DNA of 64,000 bases from an uncultured Sphaerochaeta sp. (GCF_963666015.1 NZ_OY762555.1:3311607-3375606), one strand, 5' to 3'; positions 44,562 to 54,130 are shown, counted from the stretch's first letter. Program-made: numbers and translations. The notes: generated by a model not told the origin, from the sequence alone.

Positions 44562-46010
44562 ATGCAGATAAAGGAAACTCACTTGTTCTTGGTAGGCATC
44601 AAAGGGACTGGCATGTCCAGTCTGGCATTGTTGCTCCAGCACTGGGGGGTCTCCGTCTGTGGCTGCGACACCTCTGAGATATTCAGCATTGATGCTGTAC
44701 TCAACGATGCAGGCATTGTGATATACGAAGGGTTCGATACGTCATTGCTCCCCCCTGATGCAGACGGGGTAATCTTCAGTAGCGCCTACAGTGAATCGCT
44801 TCCGATTCTCCAGGAAGCGCGCAAACGTTCCATTCCCCTCTATTCCTATCCTCAATATCTGGCATATCTCAGCAGACAACAGGATAGCTATGCTGTTGCC
44901 GGAACACACGGCAAGACAACCACGTGTTCGGTTGCCACCCATCTGCTTAAGCATGCATGTGATGGGCGATTCCCCTTTTATGCTATCTATGGAGCCCCAC
45001 AGGAAGATGTGGCAGGGGGAAGGGAGTGTGCACTCTTTGAAGCGTGTGAGTATCAGGACCACTTTCACTCCTACAAGCTACGTGGCGTGTTGATTACCTC
45101 GGTAGAATATGACCATCCTGACTATTTCTCTTCCAAGGAGCATGTCATGAGAAGCTTTGAGACCCTTGTCGATAACCTGCAGGGTGGTGGCTTCCTGATC
45201 TATTGCAGTGATGATCCTGGTGCAAGTGCAATTGGCTCCTATGCAAAGAAAACACGCCCTGATCTGAGTATACTCAACTATGGATTTTCCTCAGACGGAC
45301 CCTTCAGGATAGAGAAGGGTACAGACGATACGTATAGGCTTGCCTTGCTTAAGGATATTTCCTTTTCTGTAACCAGCAAAGCAAAAGCACTGGTGGATGA
45401 CCATGTGGGAGCATTGGTACTCTCCCTTGCCATGCTGCTTGACCGAAGCGAACCCAAACTCTATGGAGAAGACAAGGGACCCCTTACAGATGAGGTATTG
45501 CCCACCCTTGCCTCCCTTTTCTTGCCTCATCTTGCCAGTTATCAAGGATGCAAGGGAAGGACTGAGGAGCTGTTCAGAGATGGGGAAGTCATCTACCTCG
45601 ATGACTATGCCCATCATCCCAGTGAGATCAAGACTTCCCTGGAAGAGCTTCGTCTTCGCTATCCTGGATATCCACTTCTGGTGATCTTCTCTGCACATAC
45701 GGCAAGTAGGACCTTTGCCTTGTTGAATGAGTTTGCTGAAGTGCTTGCCCAATGTGACCAGCTTATACTCCAGAGTACCTATGCATCAGCTAGAAAAGAT
45801 GGTTCAAAAACTGACGACCCTGCTTTGATATTGTTCTCCCTGCTCAGGAAATCCATTGGGGATGGGGTGGCCTATGCACCAAGTGATGAAGCAGCCACGG
45901 AGATAGCAGCCGCTTGGTTGCAAGAGCGATGGTTGTGTATTACCATGGGTGCTGGTAATAACCGGTCCCTTGGACCGAAAATTGCCGAAAGGCGAAGGAG
46001 TCTCCAATGA
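44562..46010 (+). CDS. murC: UDP-N-acetylmuramate--L-alanine ligase
   Basis: 482 aa. LVGIKGTGMSSLALLL (N-terminal UDP-binding loop), VAGTHGKTTTCSVATHLL (ATP loop, about 114) and LDDYAHHPSEIKTSL (about 348) identify the MurC/Mpl branch; length and context favour MurC. First amino-acid addition of murein synthesis. Start at 44562; the reading from TTG at 44550 would use up the GGAG site. It overlaps yicC as ATGA. Confidence 0.9.
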   Translation: MQIKETHLFLVGIKGTGMSSLALLLQHWGVSVCGCDTSEIFSIDAVLNDAGIVIYEGFDTSLLPPDADGVIFSSAYSESLPILQEARKRSIPLYSYPQYLAYLSRQQDSYAVAGTHGKTTTCSVATHLLKHACDGRFPFYAIYGAPQEDVAGGRECALFEACEYQDHFHSYKLRGVLITSVEYDHPDYFSSKEHVMRSFETLVDNLQGGGFLIYCSDDPGASAIGSYAKKTRPDLSILNYGFSSDGPFRIEKGTDDTYRLALLKDISFSVTSKAKALVDDHVGALVLSLAMLLDRSEPKLYGEDKGPLTDEVLPTLASLFLPHLASYQGCKGRTEELFRDGEVIYLDDYAHHPSEIKTSLEELRLRYPGYPLLVIFSAHTASRTFALLNEFAEVLAQCDQLILQSTYASARKDGSKTDDPALILFSLLRKSIGDGVAYAPSDEAATEIAAAWLQERWLCITMGAGNNRSLGPKIAERRRSLQ

Positions 46011-46876
46011 ACAGCATGACAGGATACGGATTCTCTGAATCCGTGTGCGAGAAATTCCATCTCGCGGTCGAATTGAAGTCATACAACAACCGATATCTCG
46101 ATATCAATCACAATATTCCATACTACCTCTCTCCCTTTGAGATCGAGATTGACAATAGGGTGAAAGCCGTTGCAAAACGTGGTCATGTTGAGGTGAATAT
46201 TCGGATCAAGAATCTGGTCAGTGATGTTCAACTCACGGTCGACCCTACTGCTGTCAAGCGATACAGCGATGCGTTTGCCCAGATTGCAGCACTCTCAGCC
46301 AAGGCACTTAAACCTCAGCTCTCAGACTATCTTGGGAGTGAAGGGGTTCTCTCCAGTGTACGGGAGAGTGATAGTGAGCAGTATCGGCTCCTGCTTTTCT
46401 CCACTTTGGAAGAGGCGCTCAGCCAACTCGCAGAGAGCAAGCAACGGGAAGGTAATTCCACTAAAGCTGACCTGAAAAGGTTGGGAGAGGTTATCCAGAC
46501 AGGACTGGCTGTAGTAAGCAGTCATGCCGATGAACTGGAAGAGTTAGTCAAAACGAACCTGAGAAGTCGTTTTGAGGAGATGCTGGGAGACCAGAACTAT
46601 GATGAAAATCGCATTCTCAGTGAAGTGGCGGTAATGCTGGTCAAGTATTCGGTGAGTGAGGAAATAAAGCGCCTCGCCATCCACTTGAAGGAGTACTTCT
46701 CTTTCCTTGAGGAAACAGAGCCTGTGGGCAAGCGACTCGATTTTCTCTGTCAGGAGATGAATCGGGAGATAAACACCATCGGAAGCAAGAGCCAGATGGT
46801 TGCATTGAACATCCAAGTGGTCAGGATGAAAGATGGGTTGGAAAATATCCGGGAACAAGTCCGTAATATCGAGTAA
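46007..46876 (+). CDS. yicC: YicC family endoribonuclease-like protein
   Basis: 289 aa. Family ends are intact: MNSMTGYG at the start and EMNREINTIGSKS near the C-terminus (about 245-262). E. coli YicC has been described as an endoribonuclease; the role here is inferred. It is coupled to murC and followed 8 bases later by the CMP-kinase-like gene. Confidence 0.92.
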   Translation: MNSMTGYGFSESVCEKFHLAVELKSYNNRYLDINHNIPYYLSPFEIEIDNRVKAVAKRGHVEVNIRIKNLVSDVQLTVDPTAVKRYSDAFAQIAALSAKALKPQLSDYLGSEGVLSSVRESDSEQYRLLLFSTLEEALSQLAESKQREGNSTKADLKRLGEVIQTGLAVVSSHADELEELVKTNLRSRFEEMLGDQNYDENRILSEVAVMLVKYSVSEEIKRLAIHLKEYFSFLEETEPVGKRLDFLCQEMNREINTIGSKSQMVALNIQVVRMKDGLENIREQVRNIE

Positions 46877-46884
46877 CGGGGGAA

Positions 46885-47412
46885 ATGGTGCGTATAGCAA
46901 TCAGTGGAAAGAGCGGCTGTGGGAATACCACGGTTTCCAGCAAGGTAGCCCAGGCATTGGGATTCGAGATGATCAACTTCACATTCCGAAACCTCAGTGA
47001 GGAGAAGGGGATTGATTTTTGGCAGTTCTGCAAATTGGCAGAGGAGAGTGATGAATATGACCTGGAGGTAGACCGCCGACAGGTGGAAATGGCACTTTCT
47101 CGGGAACATTGCGTACTGGGCAGCCGTTTGGCAATCTGGATGCTCAAGGAAGCTGACTTGAAAATCTATCTTACTGCCACTACTGAAGAGCGTGCAAGAC
47201 GCATTACCGAACGTGAAGGCGGTTCATATGAGAAACGTCTCGATCAGACAAAGATGCGTGATGCCAATGACAGTGCGCGTTATCTCAGGCTGTACGATAT
47301 TAACAATAGCGACACATCAGTTGCCGACCTGGTAATCGATACCACCGAGTTACAGTCGGATGAAGTAGCAAAAATCATTATAGAAGAGGCAAGGAAGCGT
47401 GAAACACAATAA
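46885..47412 (+). CDS. cmk: Cytidylate kinase-like protein (short, archaeal type)
   Basis: 175 aa, about 50 shorter than E. coli Cmk. The P-loop reads ISGKSGCGNTTVSSKVA (GKSGCGNTT, with Asn where Lys is usual), followed by DRRQVEMALSREHCVLGSRLAIW, typical of the AAA_33/cytidylate kinase-like branch. RITEREGGSYEK and DYLRLYDINNSD-like motifs follow. The Asn in place of the P-loop Lys may lower kinase activity. It phosphorylates CMP/dCMP if active. Confidence 0.78.
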   Translation: MVRIAISGKSGCGNTTVSSKVAQALGFEMINFTFRNLSEEKGIDFWQFCKLAEESDEYDLEVDRRQVEMALSREHCVLGSRLAIWMLKEADLKIYLTATTEERARRITEREGGSYEKRLDQTKMRDANDSARYLRLYDINNSDTSVADLVIDTTELQSDEVAKIIIEEARKRETQ

Positions 47413-47884
47413 GCTTATCCTCTCTCTGTTCCTCATTATTCTTTTCGTTCCTTCGCTCTTGTCGGCAGGGGCTTTTCTGGGCGTCAGTCAGGGATTGGCA
47501 TCAACAACACTTGAAGTAGGGATTCTTGGACGGAGAGCTGAACAACACCTCTCCTTCAGCCTTCCCACCATTGATGCAACTCCAGAGGATTACTTCAAGG
47601 CTCCGGTACTGGGCGGGACTGTTTCTGTGAGGACTCTCCGATTCAAGCCATTGGTACTATCCGCTGGGGTCAAAAGTCAAATAAGCTGGGAATCTACAGA
47701 TGGATATGTGCTAGGGCTTGGGGGAACGCTTGCTCTCTCCTACGAGTTCATTGGAAGAGGGGGGGTGCTTTTCTTGGAAGGTTCGTACCTTCCATGGATC
47801 ACAACCCAGGGATCCCTTTCCACCAATCTGGGCGAAAAACAACTTACACAATGGATACGCTTGGGGTATCGTCAAGTCTTCTAA
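47399..47884 (+). CDS. Small exported beta-rich protein (outer-membrane type)
   Basis: 161 aa, GTG start at 47399 overlapping the cmk end by 14 bases. The signal peptide (MKHNKLILSLFLIILFVPSLLSAG) is followed by strand-rich sequence with GG turns and a terminal ...IRLGYRQVF, where the final Phe fits an outer-membrane barrel. Not assigned to a family. Confidence 0.68.
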   Translation: MKHNKLILSLFLIILFVPSLLSAGAFLGVSQGLASTTLEVGILGRRAEQHLSFSLPTIDATPEDYFKAPVLGGTVSVRTLRFKPLVLSAGVKSQISWESTDGYVLGLGGTLALSYEFIGRGGVLFLEGSYLPWITTQGSLSTNLGEKQLTQWIRLGYRQVF

Positions 47885-47897
47885 GGGCTGTACATAA

Positions 47898-47925
47898 TTG
47901 ACAAAAATCTCTATGATTAGATAGT
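47898..47925 (+). promoter_or_regulatory. rpoZ-miaA promoter
   Basis: TTGACA (47898-47903), 16-bp spacer, GATAGT (47920-47925), 38 bases before the rpoZ start. Confidence 0.55.
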
Positions 47926-47963
47926 TGTAGCAAAGTGACCTTTTACAATCAAGGAGTTACGAG

Positions 47964-48164
47964 GTGAGCATTCCACTCAACAGTCTTATTGACTATGAAG
48001 ATAATATCTACCAGATAACCTGTGTAGCCATCAAAGAAGCCAATATCTTGAGCAACCCAGGATGTGGTGGCGAAGAAATTGAGAAAAACAATGGCAAGAT
48101 TGTCAGCGAAGTCCTCACAAGAGCGCTCAAAGGTGAAATCCATTTCGAAGAGTCTGACGAGTAG
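47964..48164 (+). CDS. rpoZ: DNA-directed RNA polymerase omega subunit
   Basis: 66 aa, GTG start with AAGGAG 7 bases upstream. SIPLNSLIDYEDNIYQITCVAIKEAN and the C-terminal KIVSEVLTRALKGEIHFE match the short omega subunits of spirochaetes. Omega helps assemble beta-prime. The gene overlaps the probable miaA start, and omega next to miaA is, as I recall, a treponemal arrangement. Confidence 0.75.
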   Translation: MSIPLNSLIDYEDNIYQITCVAIKEANILSNPGCGGEEIEKNNGKIVSEVLTRALKGEIHFEESDE

Positions 48165-49083
48165 CAAAGCTTTCAGCCGTATTATTTTTCTCTTCGGTCC
48201 TACGGGGGTCGGAAAAACAGAACTTCTGCTGGATCTCGATCCGCAGAGGTTTTCTGTTATCAACGCAGACTCCATCCAGGTTTACCGACATCTGGACATA
48301 GGTTCTGCAAAGGCTTCCAAGGAAGTACAGAATGCGATTGCTCACCATCTCATTGATGTGCAGGACCCATGGGAACAGTTCAGTGTAGGTGATTTCATCA
48401 CCTATGCAGATGAGGCATGTGAGAAGATCCATCGGGAGGGGAAAATCCCCGTCATCAGTGGTGGAACTGCCTATTACTTCAAACATTTCCTCTATGGCCT
48501 CAGTGAGGCCCCTCCCAGTGATGAGTGCATTCGATCCCAAGTATTTGCAGAAATTGAAGCGAAGGGAAATGAGTGGGCGTATACACGTCTTGGTGAAGTG
48601 GACCCCATCTCTGCTGAACGAATCCATCCCAGTGACATGTACCGGGTGAGCAGGGCCCTGGAAGTCTATGAGGCGAGTGGTAAACCCCTGAGCAGCTTTT
48701 CTCTCCCCACTGTTCCCAGAAATGGTATGAAGCCGCTTGTCATTGGCTTGGTTCGCGACAGTGCTCTTCTTCGCAGCAGGCTTAGCCTGAGGATCAAGAT
48801 GATGTTCGCCGAGGGCCTGGAGGATGAAATTCGTTCTCTTTTAAGGTTGGGAGCTGAAAGTTCATGGCCTGGATTACAAGGTATCGGCTACAAGGAGTTC
48901 TTTCAGGCAATGGAACATGGCGAGTGGTCTCGTTCCATCATTGCCGACCAGATAGAGAGAAACAGCCGCTTCTATGCGAAGCGACAGATGACATTTTTTA
49001 AAAGTTTTTCAGAAGTAATGTGGATGGATCCCGCTGATAAGGGATCAATACTTACTGAGATTGAGCAGTATTGCTGTTCTTGA
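48133..49083 (+). CDS. miaA: tRNA dimethylallyltransferase
   Basis: 316 aa from the proposed GTG at 48133. P-loop FLFGPTGVGKTELLLDL (about 18-34), INADSIQVYRHLDIGSAKAS (about 43), ISGGTAYYFKHFLYG (about 112) and GIGYKEF (about 256) are MiaA signatures. It isopentenylates A37 of tRNAs reading U-initial codons. The start is uncertain: the reading frame is open back to 48064, inside rpoZ, and ATG at 48091 or GTG at 48133 are both possible. Its 3' end overlaps the convergent gene by 32 bases. Confidence 0.92.
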   Translation: MKSISKSLTSSKAFSRIIFLFGPTGVGKTELLLDLDPQRFSVINADSIQVYRHLDIGSAKASKEVQNAIAHHLIDVQDPWEQFSVGDFITYADEACEKIHREGKIPVISGGTAYYFKHFLYGLSEAPPSDECIRSQVFAEIEAKGNEWAYTRLGEVDPISAERIHPSDMYRVSRALEVYEASGKPLSSFSLPTVPRNGMKPLVIGLVRDSALLRSRLSLRIKMMFAEGLEDEIRSLLRLGAESSWPGLQGIGYKEFFQAMEHGEWSRSIIADQIERNSRFYAKRQMTFFKSFSEVMWMDPADKGSILTEIEQYCCS

Positions 49084-50524
49084 TGTAGGTTTCCACCATC
49101 AGTTTTTCCAACGGTTGGACCGAGGCTCTCGTGATATCGGTAATCTCATACCATCCTCTTTCTCCCATTTCAACAGAGAATTCCTGATTCAGTTCATATG
49201 TGTAAACCGGAGTAGCCTTAGCATTTTGCTCTGGTTCCTCATCATTGTAGGCGTAGGGAGTCCACATAATCCCCTTTGCAAGATATCTGTTCTGTCCCAT
49301 CTGCTCAATGGAGAGATCGGTAATGCCATAGAGGAAGGTCCCCGCCAAGATGGGAGGTCTACCCTCTGCTATCCAATCATTCGGGTCAATCTGTGTATTG
49401 ATACCCTCATAGGCTTGCCTGGTCTGACGGGTTACATAGAGGTTGGTGACTTCCATTGATGCTGGGTTCTTTACCCCTTTCGCAAGGGAAGCTTCCATAT
49501 TCTCCAAGCTTAGTTCATTCATGCTGTCAAAATACGCCTCAACGATTTGTGCTGGTTCCATACCGGCAGTGTAGGGTGGCTTGCGTGATTCCTGGATTCG
49601 TGTGGTGGTGAACCAACTCACTGAAATGATGATAGCTGCAATGGTAATGACCAACCAACCCTTTTTTCTCCAGAAGACCCGGCGTTTAGCTCGTTTGTGT
49701 TGACCCTCCAGGAATGAGGCACAATCCTCTACCACTGTGAGAGAATTCCTGCTTTGCACCGATTCGGTAGCTTGCAGTGTCCACTGCAAGGATTCTGTCT
49801 GGGAAAGGAACCAGGATAGTGCCTTCTGGGGTTCCTTGTTCATAGCAGCATCCCGTTGCTTGGTAAGGCTTAGGGAGAGCGAACGGTCGATGAACTGTAT
49901 GGTTGATTGCGGCAGGGCAATCCCTGTCAGGGATAAGGGAAGTGGTCTGAAAGAGTCCTCCCTGCTGTCTTTGTCATGGAATGGTGGAAAACCCAAGGCT
50001 GCATAGTAGAGAAAGCTGGCCATCTGGTCGCAGAGTGTAAAAGGCTGATGTAGTCCATGATGTACCCAGGAGGAGCTGTGGAAGTAACGGGTATCCTCAT
50101 CACTGCAGGCAGCAAAGAGGTCTGCCAGATCCTGGGGAAGGATCAATAATCTATCATCTTCCATACCCCATACTCTCCAGAGCGGAAGAATGCCACTTGA
50201 GAGGTCCAAGAAAGAGTAGGGCAGTGATTCCAGTGCACGAGCGAGATCCCTGACCAAGGTCAGAGCCTGAGATCTTTTGCTGGTGGCAATGTCTGAAAAA
50301 GGAAACAAGGGCAATGGATCAAAGTAGAGACAGCGCTCTCCATCGACTACACTCAACCCCTTCCAATACCATTTCGTGAGAGTTCCGTCCTCATATATAT
50401 AGCCACAGGCTTTTTCTCCCTGCAGCAGATAGGAGGGAAGATCCATTGATTGAGGGCCTATCACAATGCATTGCATTTTCTGTCCATCAATTTCACAGGG
50501 AAAGGTTCGACTCATCTTATGCAT
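49052..50524 (-). CDS. Single-pass membrane protein with pseudokinase-like cytoplasmic domain
   Basis: 490 aa. Residues 1-270 vaguely resemble a protein-kinase C-lobe (LPQDLADLF, DQMASFLYYAALGFPPF, then RPLPLSL and QSTIQFIDRSLSLS), but no HRD or DFG residues are visible. One membrane segment (about 288-308) follows, then an extracytoplasmic 180-residue domain with an NTF2-like feel (PAQIVEAYFDSMNELSLENMEASLA). Start at 50524 (AAGGAG 6 bases upstream), overlapping the MEMO gene. Function unknown; the kinase likeness is a weak inference. Confidence 0.7.
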   Translation of the reverse strand: MHKMSRTFPCEIDGQKMQCIVIGPQSMDLPSYLLQGEKACGYIYEDGTLTKWYWKGLSVVDGERCLYFDPLPLFPFSDIATSKRSQALTLVRDLARALESLPYSFLDLSSGILPLWRVWGMEDDRLLILPQDLADLFAACSDEDTRYFHSSSWVHHGLHQPFTLCDQMASFLYYAALGFPPFHDKDSREDSFRPLPLSLTGIALPQSTIQFIDRSLSLSLTKQRDAAMNKEPQKALSWFLSQTESLQWTLQATESVQSRNSLTVVEDCASFLEGQHKRAKRRVFWRKKGWLVITIAAIIISVSWFTTTRIQESRKPPYTAGMEPAQIVEAYFDSMNELSLENMEASLAKGVKNPASMEVTNLYVTRQTRQAYEGINTQIDPNDWIAEGRPPILAGTFLYGITDLSIEQMGQNRYLAKGIMWTPYAYNDEEPEQNAKATPVYTYELNQEFSVEMGERGWYEITDITRASVQPLEKLMVETYIKNSNTAQSQ

Positions 50525-51365
50525 TCGTTTCTCCTTGATATGCACTGATGTGCCAAACATGTTTTTCCTTCATATCGTAATGTTCCTTGATCTCTGGTAG
50601 TTCGCCTTGCTTGTCAAAGTATCCACACATCGTCCATTTCCCAGAGAGAACGGTCAGTTTGCGTAGTGCTTCCAGGCTCGAGCTATTGCAACTGCTTATT
50701 CTCTCTCCTCGCTTGTTTTCCAAAAGACTTGCACCTGTCTTCAGACGGGAAATGAAAGTTCTTGCATCTTCCTCCGCTTGCGGGGATGGCAGGAGTGCAT
50801 TTGCATTGGCCGAAACGATGAACAGCACGTCCTTCTCTCTCCTTGCCACAGACTCAAGAAGCGTATGGTAGGTTTGAATTTGTTCGCTCGTACATGAGGA
50901 AGCAAGAATGGGGAGTACCGGGACATCAGGGAAATAGCTGTGAATCATAGGAAGTGTCAGCTCAAGAGCAGGTTCCTCTGTCAGGTAGCTATCTTCTTGA
51001 GCAAAGAAAGGAGCATGGGAGGTAGTAAGATCCTTGATCAAGGTAGTAGCAAAGTGATGTTCCACCCCAGCTATTGATATCCCTTCCATCCTGCTGGTGA
51101 ACAAGAAAGCTGGAGCATCTGCTTCCAGCACTTCCTGATGCAAGGGGCCAAGGAAAACAATCAAGGAGGGGTTCAATTTTCCTGCAACTGAAAAGCTTCT
51201 ATGCAAAGCCTCCAATGAAAACTGGTAGGCTGCATGAGGTATCAGGATTGCCGAGGGAAGAGAGCGCAGATAAGCATCTGCTTCCCTCTTTGCCGTTGCA
51301 AGGGAGAGTGATTCCTGATTCTCAGGGTAGAAGAATGTATGGTGGATACTGTCAAGCATGCTCAT
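50517..51365 (-). CDS. MEMO family protein (AmmeMemoRadiSam protein B-like)
   Basis: 282 aa. AILIPHAAYQFSLEALHRSF (about 40), VFLGPLHQ (about 70) and the C-terminal GYFDKQ region match the MEMO1/class III extradiol dioxygenase-like fold. Metal-site histidines are IPHA and GPLH. Usually accompanied by AMMECR1 and a radical SAM protein, neither of which is here. Overlaps NFACT by 14 bases. Confidence 0.82.
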   Translation of the reverse strand: MSMLDSIHHTFFYPENQESLSLATAKREADAYLRSLPSAILIPHAAYQFSLEALHRSFSVAGKLNPSLIVFLGPLHQEVLEADAPAFLFTSRMEGISIAGVEHHFATTLIKDLTTSHAPFFAQEDSYLTEEPALELTLPMIHSYFPDVPVLPILASSCTSEQIQTYHTLLESVARREKDVLFIVSANANALLPSPQAEEDARTFISRLKTGASLLENKRGERISSCNSSSLEALRKLTVLSGKWTMCGYFDKQGELPEIKEHYDMKEKHVWHISAYQGETNA

Positions 51366-52785
51366 GTCCTAAAAGTAATCTTGAAAGTCTCCCTTCGTCC
51401 AGTGTAACTGTCAAGTTTTTCTCCTGGGTGGGGAGGACCAACCCGGTTTTTCCTCCCTTTGCCCTTCTCAGGTGTTTTACCTGGGTATAGTACAGATCTG
51501 CACGACCCTGGTTTTTTGCCTTGCTGAAGACAAGCGCGAGGTTTGCTGCATCAAGCAGGACCTCCAAAGGAACACTCTTTCCCCTGACGTACTTGATGAA
51601 TACATACCCTCCAGGGACATCGCGGGTGTGCATCCAGTAGTCATTTCCCTTCACATAGTGACGGAGTAATTCATCGTTTTCCTTGGCATTTCGGCCAACA
51701 AGCAGGGTGAAAGTACCACTTTGAAGGGTGAGGCCAGGACTCTGTTTCTTTTGTGGTTCACTCCTAGAGCTCTCTTCAAGTTCCTTCGTCAGGCTCCTGA
51801 TCGCCTGTAATTGGTCACGGTTTGGATCGAGTAGTGCCAGATAGTGTGCTTCTCTCTGCGCAATGAGCGCTTTGGTTTTCTCAACCTCTCCCAAGGCATT
51901 CTCATGAGTCTTCTTGGCTTTCTGATATTTCTCATAGTAGAGATGAATATTCTCGCGAGAGAGGATTTTGTCATCCAGAGGTATGGTTAGCATTTCTCCC
52001 GTCTCCCAGTCTTCCAGGGTTATCTCATCCAGTGTTCCTTTGAGTAGATGCTGGTTTGTACTGAGAAGATCGCCGAACTTTTTGAAATGTATGTAATTCT
52101 CGGTGTTCCAACTGGTGCGTATGAGACTGCTGAGTGTGGTATTCAGGCTTTTGAGCTCTCGTTCCATTTTGCGCTCAACGCGTCCAACCAGCTCTTCCCG
52201 GGTGAGTGTATTGCTCTGCTCACCGTACGCTTCCTCAATCTGCTTATTGAAGGAATCGCCGGTTCTCTCTCTGACAAGAAACGTTTTTCCCTCTTCCGTT
52301 TTCGGCTCGGGGAGTACGAAGGGTTGCCCACTCTGCTCCTCTCTTCCAGGACGCCTATACAGCAGGTCAAGGAGGATGTCATGCTCATCAGTGACCAGCA
52401 TATTTGCTCCTGGCCCGCTGTAGAAGCGAAGATAGAGATTCAGTATCGTGCCATGGTTGTCCATGCGTAGAAGTACAACCCTGTCAAAGGGTTGTTGATA
52501 AACTGATTCAACCTTTGCTCCCTCAAGATTCGCTCGACAGAACTGTATGAAACGCTGTAGCTTTGCTGTCTTTCCCATTTGGTTTGCGCTAATGGGTTTC
52601 TTAAGTTCATGGAGTCGGCTGAAAGGGGTGCCTACCTCGGTATACAGTGTCCACCTTCCTGCCTCAGGATGATAGAAGTGCCAGCTGAGCGAGTGGAAGT
52701 CATGTTGGGTAGTGCGTTGCAGGGAACTACCCAACAGCGGTAGCTCCTCTAGGATGAGCGCTATCTCACGCCAGTTGAGACTCAT
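51352..52785 (-). CDS. NFACT family RNA-binding protein (RqcH/FbpA-like)
   Basis: 477 aa. N-terminal NFACT-N domain, a coiled coil (about 280-335) and a C-terminal NFACT-R domain with VGRNAKENDELLRHYVKGNDYWMHTRDVPGGYVFIK in outline (about 365-405). RqcH relatives bind stalled 50S-peptidyl-tRNA and add alanine tails. It is shorter than RqcH (about 570 aa), so part of the middle may be reduced. Start at 52785 (GGAG 7 bases upstream), overlapping folC by 20 bases. Confidence 0.87.
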   Translation of the reverse strand: MSLNWREIALILEELPLLGSSLQRTTQHDFHSLSWHFYHPEAGRWTLYTEVGTPFSRLHELKKPISANQMGKTAKLQRFIQFCRANLEGAKVESVYQQPFDRVVLLRMDNHGTILNLYLRFYSGPGANMLVTDEHDILLDLLYRRPGREEQSGQPFVLPEPKTEEGKTFLVRERTGDSFNKQIEEAYGEQSNTLTREELVGRVERKMERELKSLNTTLSSLIRTSWNTENYIHFKKFGDLLSTNQHLLKGTLDEITLEDWETGEMLTIPLDDKILSRENIHLYYEKYQKAKKTHENALGEVEKTKALIAQREAHYLALLDPNRDQLQAIRSLTKELEESSRSEPQKKQSPGLTLQSGTFTLLVGRNAKENDELLRHYVKGNDYWMHTRDVPGGYVFIKYVRGKSVPLEVLLDAANLALVFSKAKNQGRADLYYTQVKHLRRAKGGKTGLVLPTQEKNLTVTLDEGRLSRLLLGHEHA

Positions 52786-54130
52786 GGGAACTCCAGTCCT
52801 GCTCATAGGCAGATGCTATACCTCCGGCAAGGTAGAATGATCCACAGGTAAGGATAGCCCCATCCTTTGCCGTACGTGAAAGTGCTTCCTTCAATGCTGA
52901 GAGATTGTCCTTGATTAAAAGAATTTCGTACTTTTTGTCCCGCTTGGAGGCAAGCTCCAAGAGAAGCTCATGTAATTGATTGATATCACTTTTCTTGAAC
53001 GTACCTGGCATGCTGATGATGATTTTCTGAAAATGGTCGAGCAGCAGTGAGAGCATGTGGGTATGATCCTTGTCTTCCAGTGCTCCGAAAATGACCGTAT
53101 TTTCCTTGGTTGGATGCAGGCTGGAGAAGGATGAGAGTAGGGCCTGCAAGGAGCGGGTGGTGTGCGCACCATCGACATAGAGGCAGGGATCTCTTGAGAG
53201 CTGTTGGAATCGCCCTGGTATCTGGTTTGATTCGATGGCTGGAAGCATCGCTTGGTCAAAGAGATTGAGTGTCTTCAAGACAAGCATGGCCAGAGCGCTA
53301 TTCTGTGCTTGGACCAATCCTCGCATGGAAAGGCAGAGTTGCTCCTCCTGCCCATTCTTCCACCGGTAGCGGACCTGTTCCCCTTCACTGGTGGTGCTGC
53401 TTGTAAGGGAGCCCAGATGTTCCTTGAGTAGGTATGGAGTGCTTTGTTGTTCCTTTGCTTCCTTGAGGAAGACTTCCAATGCTTCACCTTCTTCGAGGCC
53501 AATGAATACAGGTACCCCTCTCTTGATGATCTTGCTCTTCTCTGTGGCAATTTCCCTAATGGTAGAGCCGAGAATCTTGGTATGCTCCAGCTCAATGGGG
53601 CAGAGAACACTCGCCTCAGGGATGATGGTATTGGTTGCATCAAGACGCCCACCGAGGCCGGTCTCAATAATCGCCCAGCTGCAGCCACTGTTCTTGAAGA
53701 GCAGATAGGCATAGGCGGTGAAGAGTTCAAATGTGGTGGGGTTGGTCTCCCCCCACTCATCGCGGAAGGTGAATCCCTCAATACTGTGTGCCAACTCCTG
53801 ACCTGTTGCAATGAGCAATGAATCGTCAAAGAAGGTTCCACTTAACGTGAACCGCTCCCGGTAATCAACCAGGTGAGGAGAGAGGTATAAGCCTGTTTTA
53901 TAACCCATGGCAGTCAGGGCACTTGCCAGATAGCTTGCTGTTGAACCCTTCCCTTTTGACCCTGCAAGATGAATTTTCTTGAAAGCCTGCTCAGGGTTGC
54001 CCAAGTGGGCCAACAGGTTGTGCATCCTGTCAAGCCGATAGGTGCGAGTGGTGTAGTGGGACGTCTGCTTCTCGAGGTTGGTGAACTGCTCGGTGAAGCG
54101 GATTACATCTTCAAAGCTGGAAATTTGCAT
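52766..54130 (-). CDS. folC: Folylpolyglutamate/dihydrofolate synthase
   Basis: 454 aa. HLAGSKGKGSTASYLASAL (ATP loop, about 55), ETGLGGRLDATNTI (about 155) and YVDGAHTTRSLQALL (about 315) are diagnostic. It adds glutamate to folates. Start given at 54130 (GAGG 11 bases upstream); GTG at 54154 would add 8 residues. It probably belongs to the unit running from 57628. Confidence 0.93.
   Translation of the reverse strand: MQISSFEDVIRFTEQFTNLEKQTSHYTTRTYRLDRMHNLLAHLGNPEQAFKKIHLAGSKGKGSTASYLASALTAMGYKTGLYLSPHLVDYRERFTLSGTFFDDSLLIATGQELAHSIEGFTFRDEWGETNPTTFELFTAYAYLLFKNSGCSWAIIETGLGGRLDATNTIIPEASVLCPIELEHTKILGSTIREIATEKSKIIKRGVPVFIGLEEGEALEVFLKEAKEQQSTPYLLKEHLGSLTSSTTSEGEQVRYRWKNGQEEQLCLSMRGLVQAQNSALAMLVLKTLNLFDQAMLPAIESNQIPGRFQQLSRDPCLYVDGAHTTRSLQALLSSFSSLHPTKENTVIFGALEDKDHTHMLSLLLDHFQKIIISMPGTFKKSDINQLHELLLELASKRDKKYEILLIKDNLSALKEALSRTAKDGAILTCGSFYLAGGIASAYEQDWSSHESQLA

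Noticed and set aside
48064-48132. Longer MiaA N-terminus inside rpoZ
   Set aside because: It adds basic, unconserved residues before the P-loop; not excluded, but GTG at 48133 fits the usual length better.
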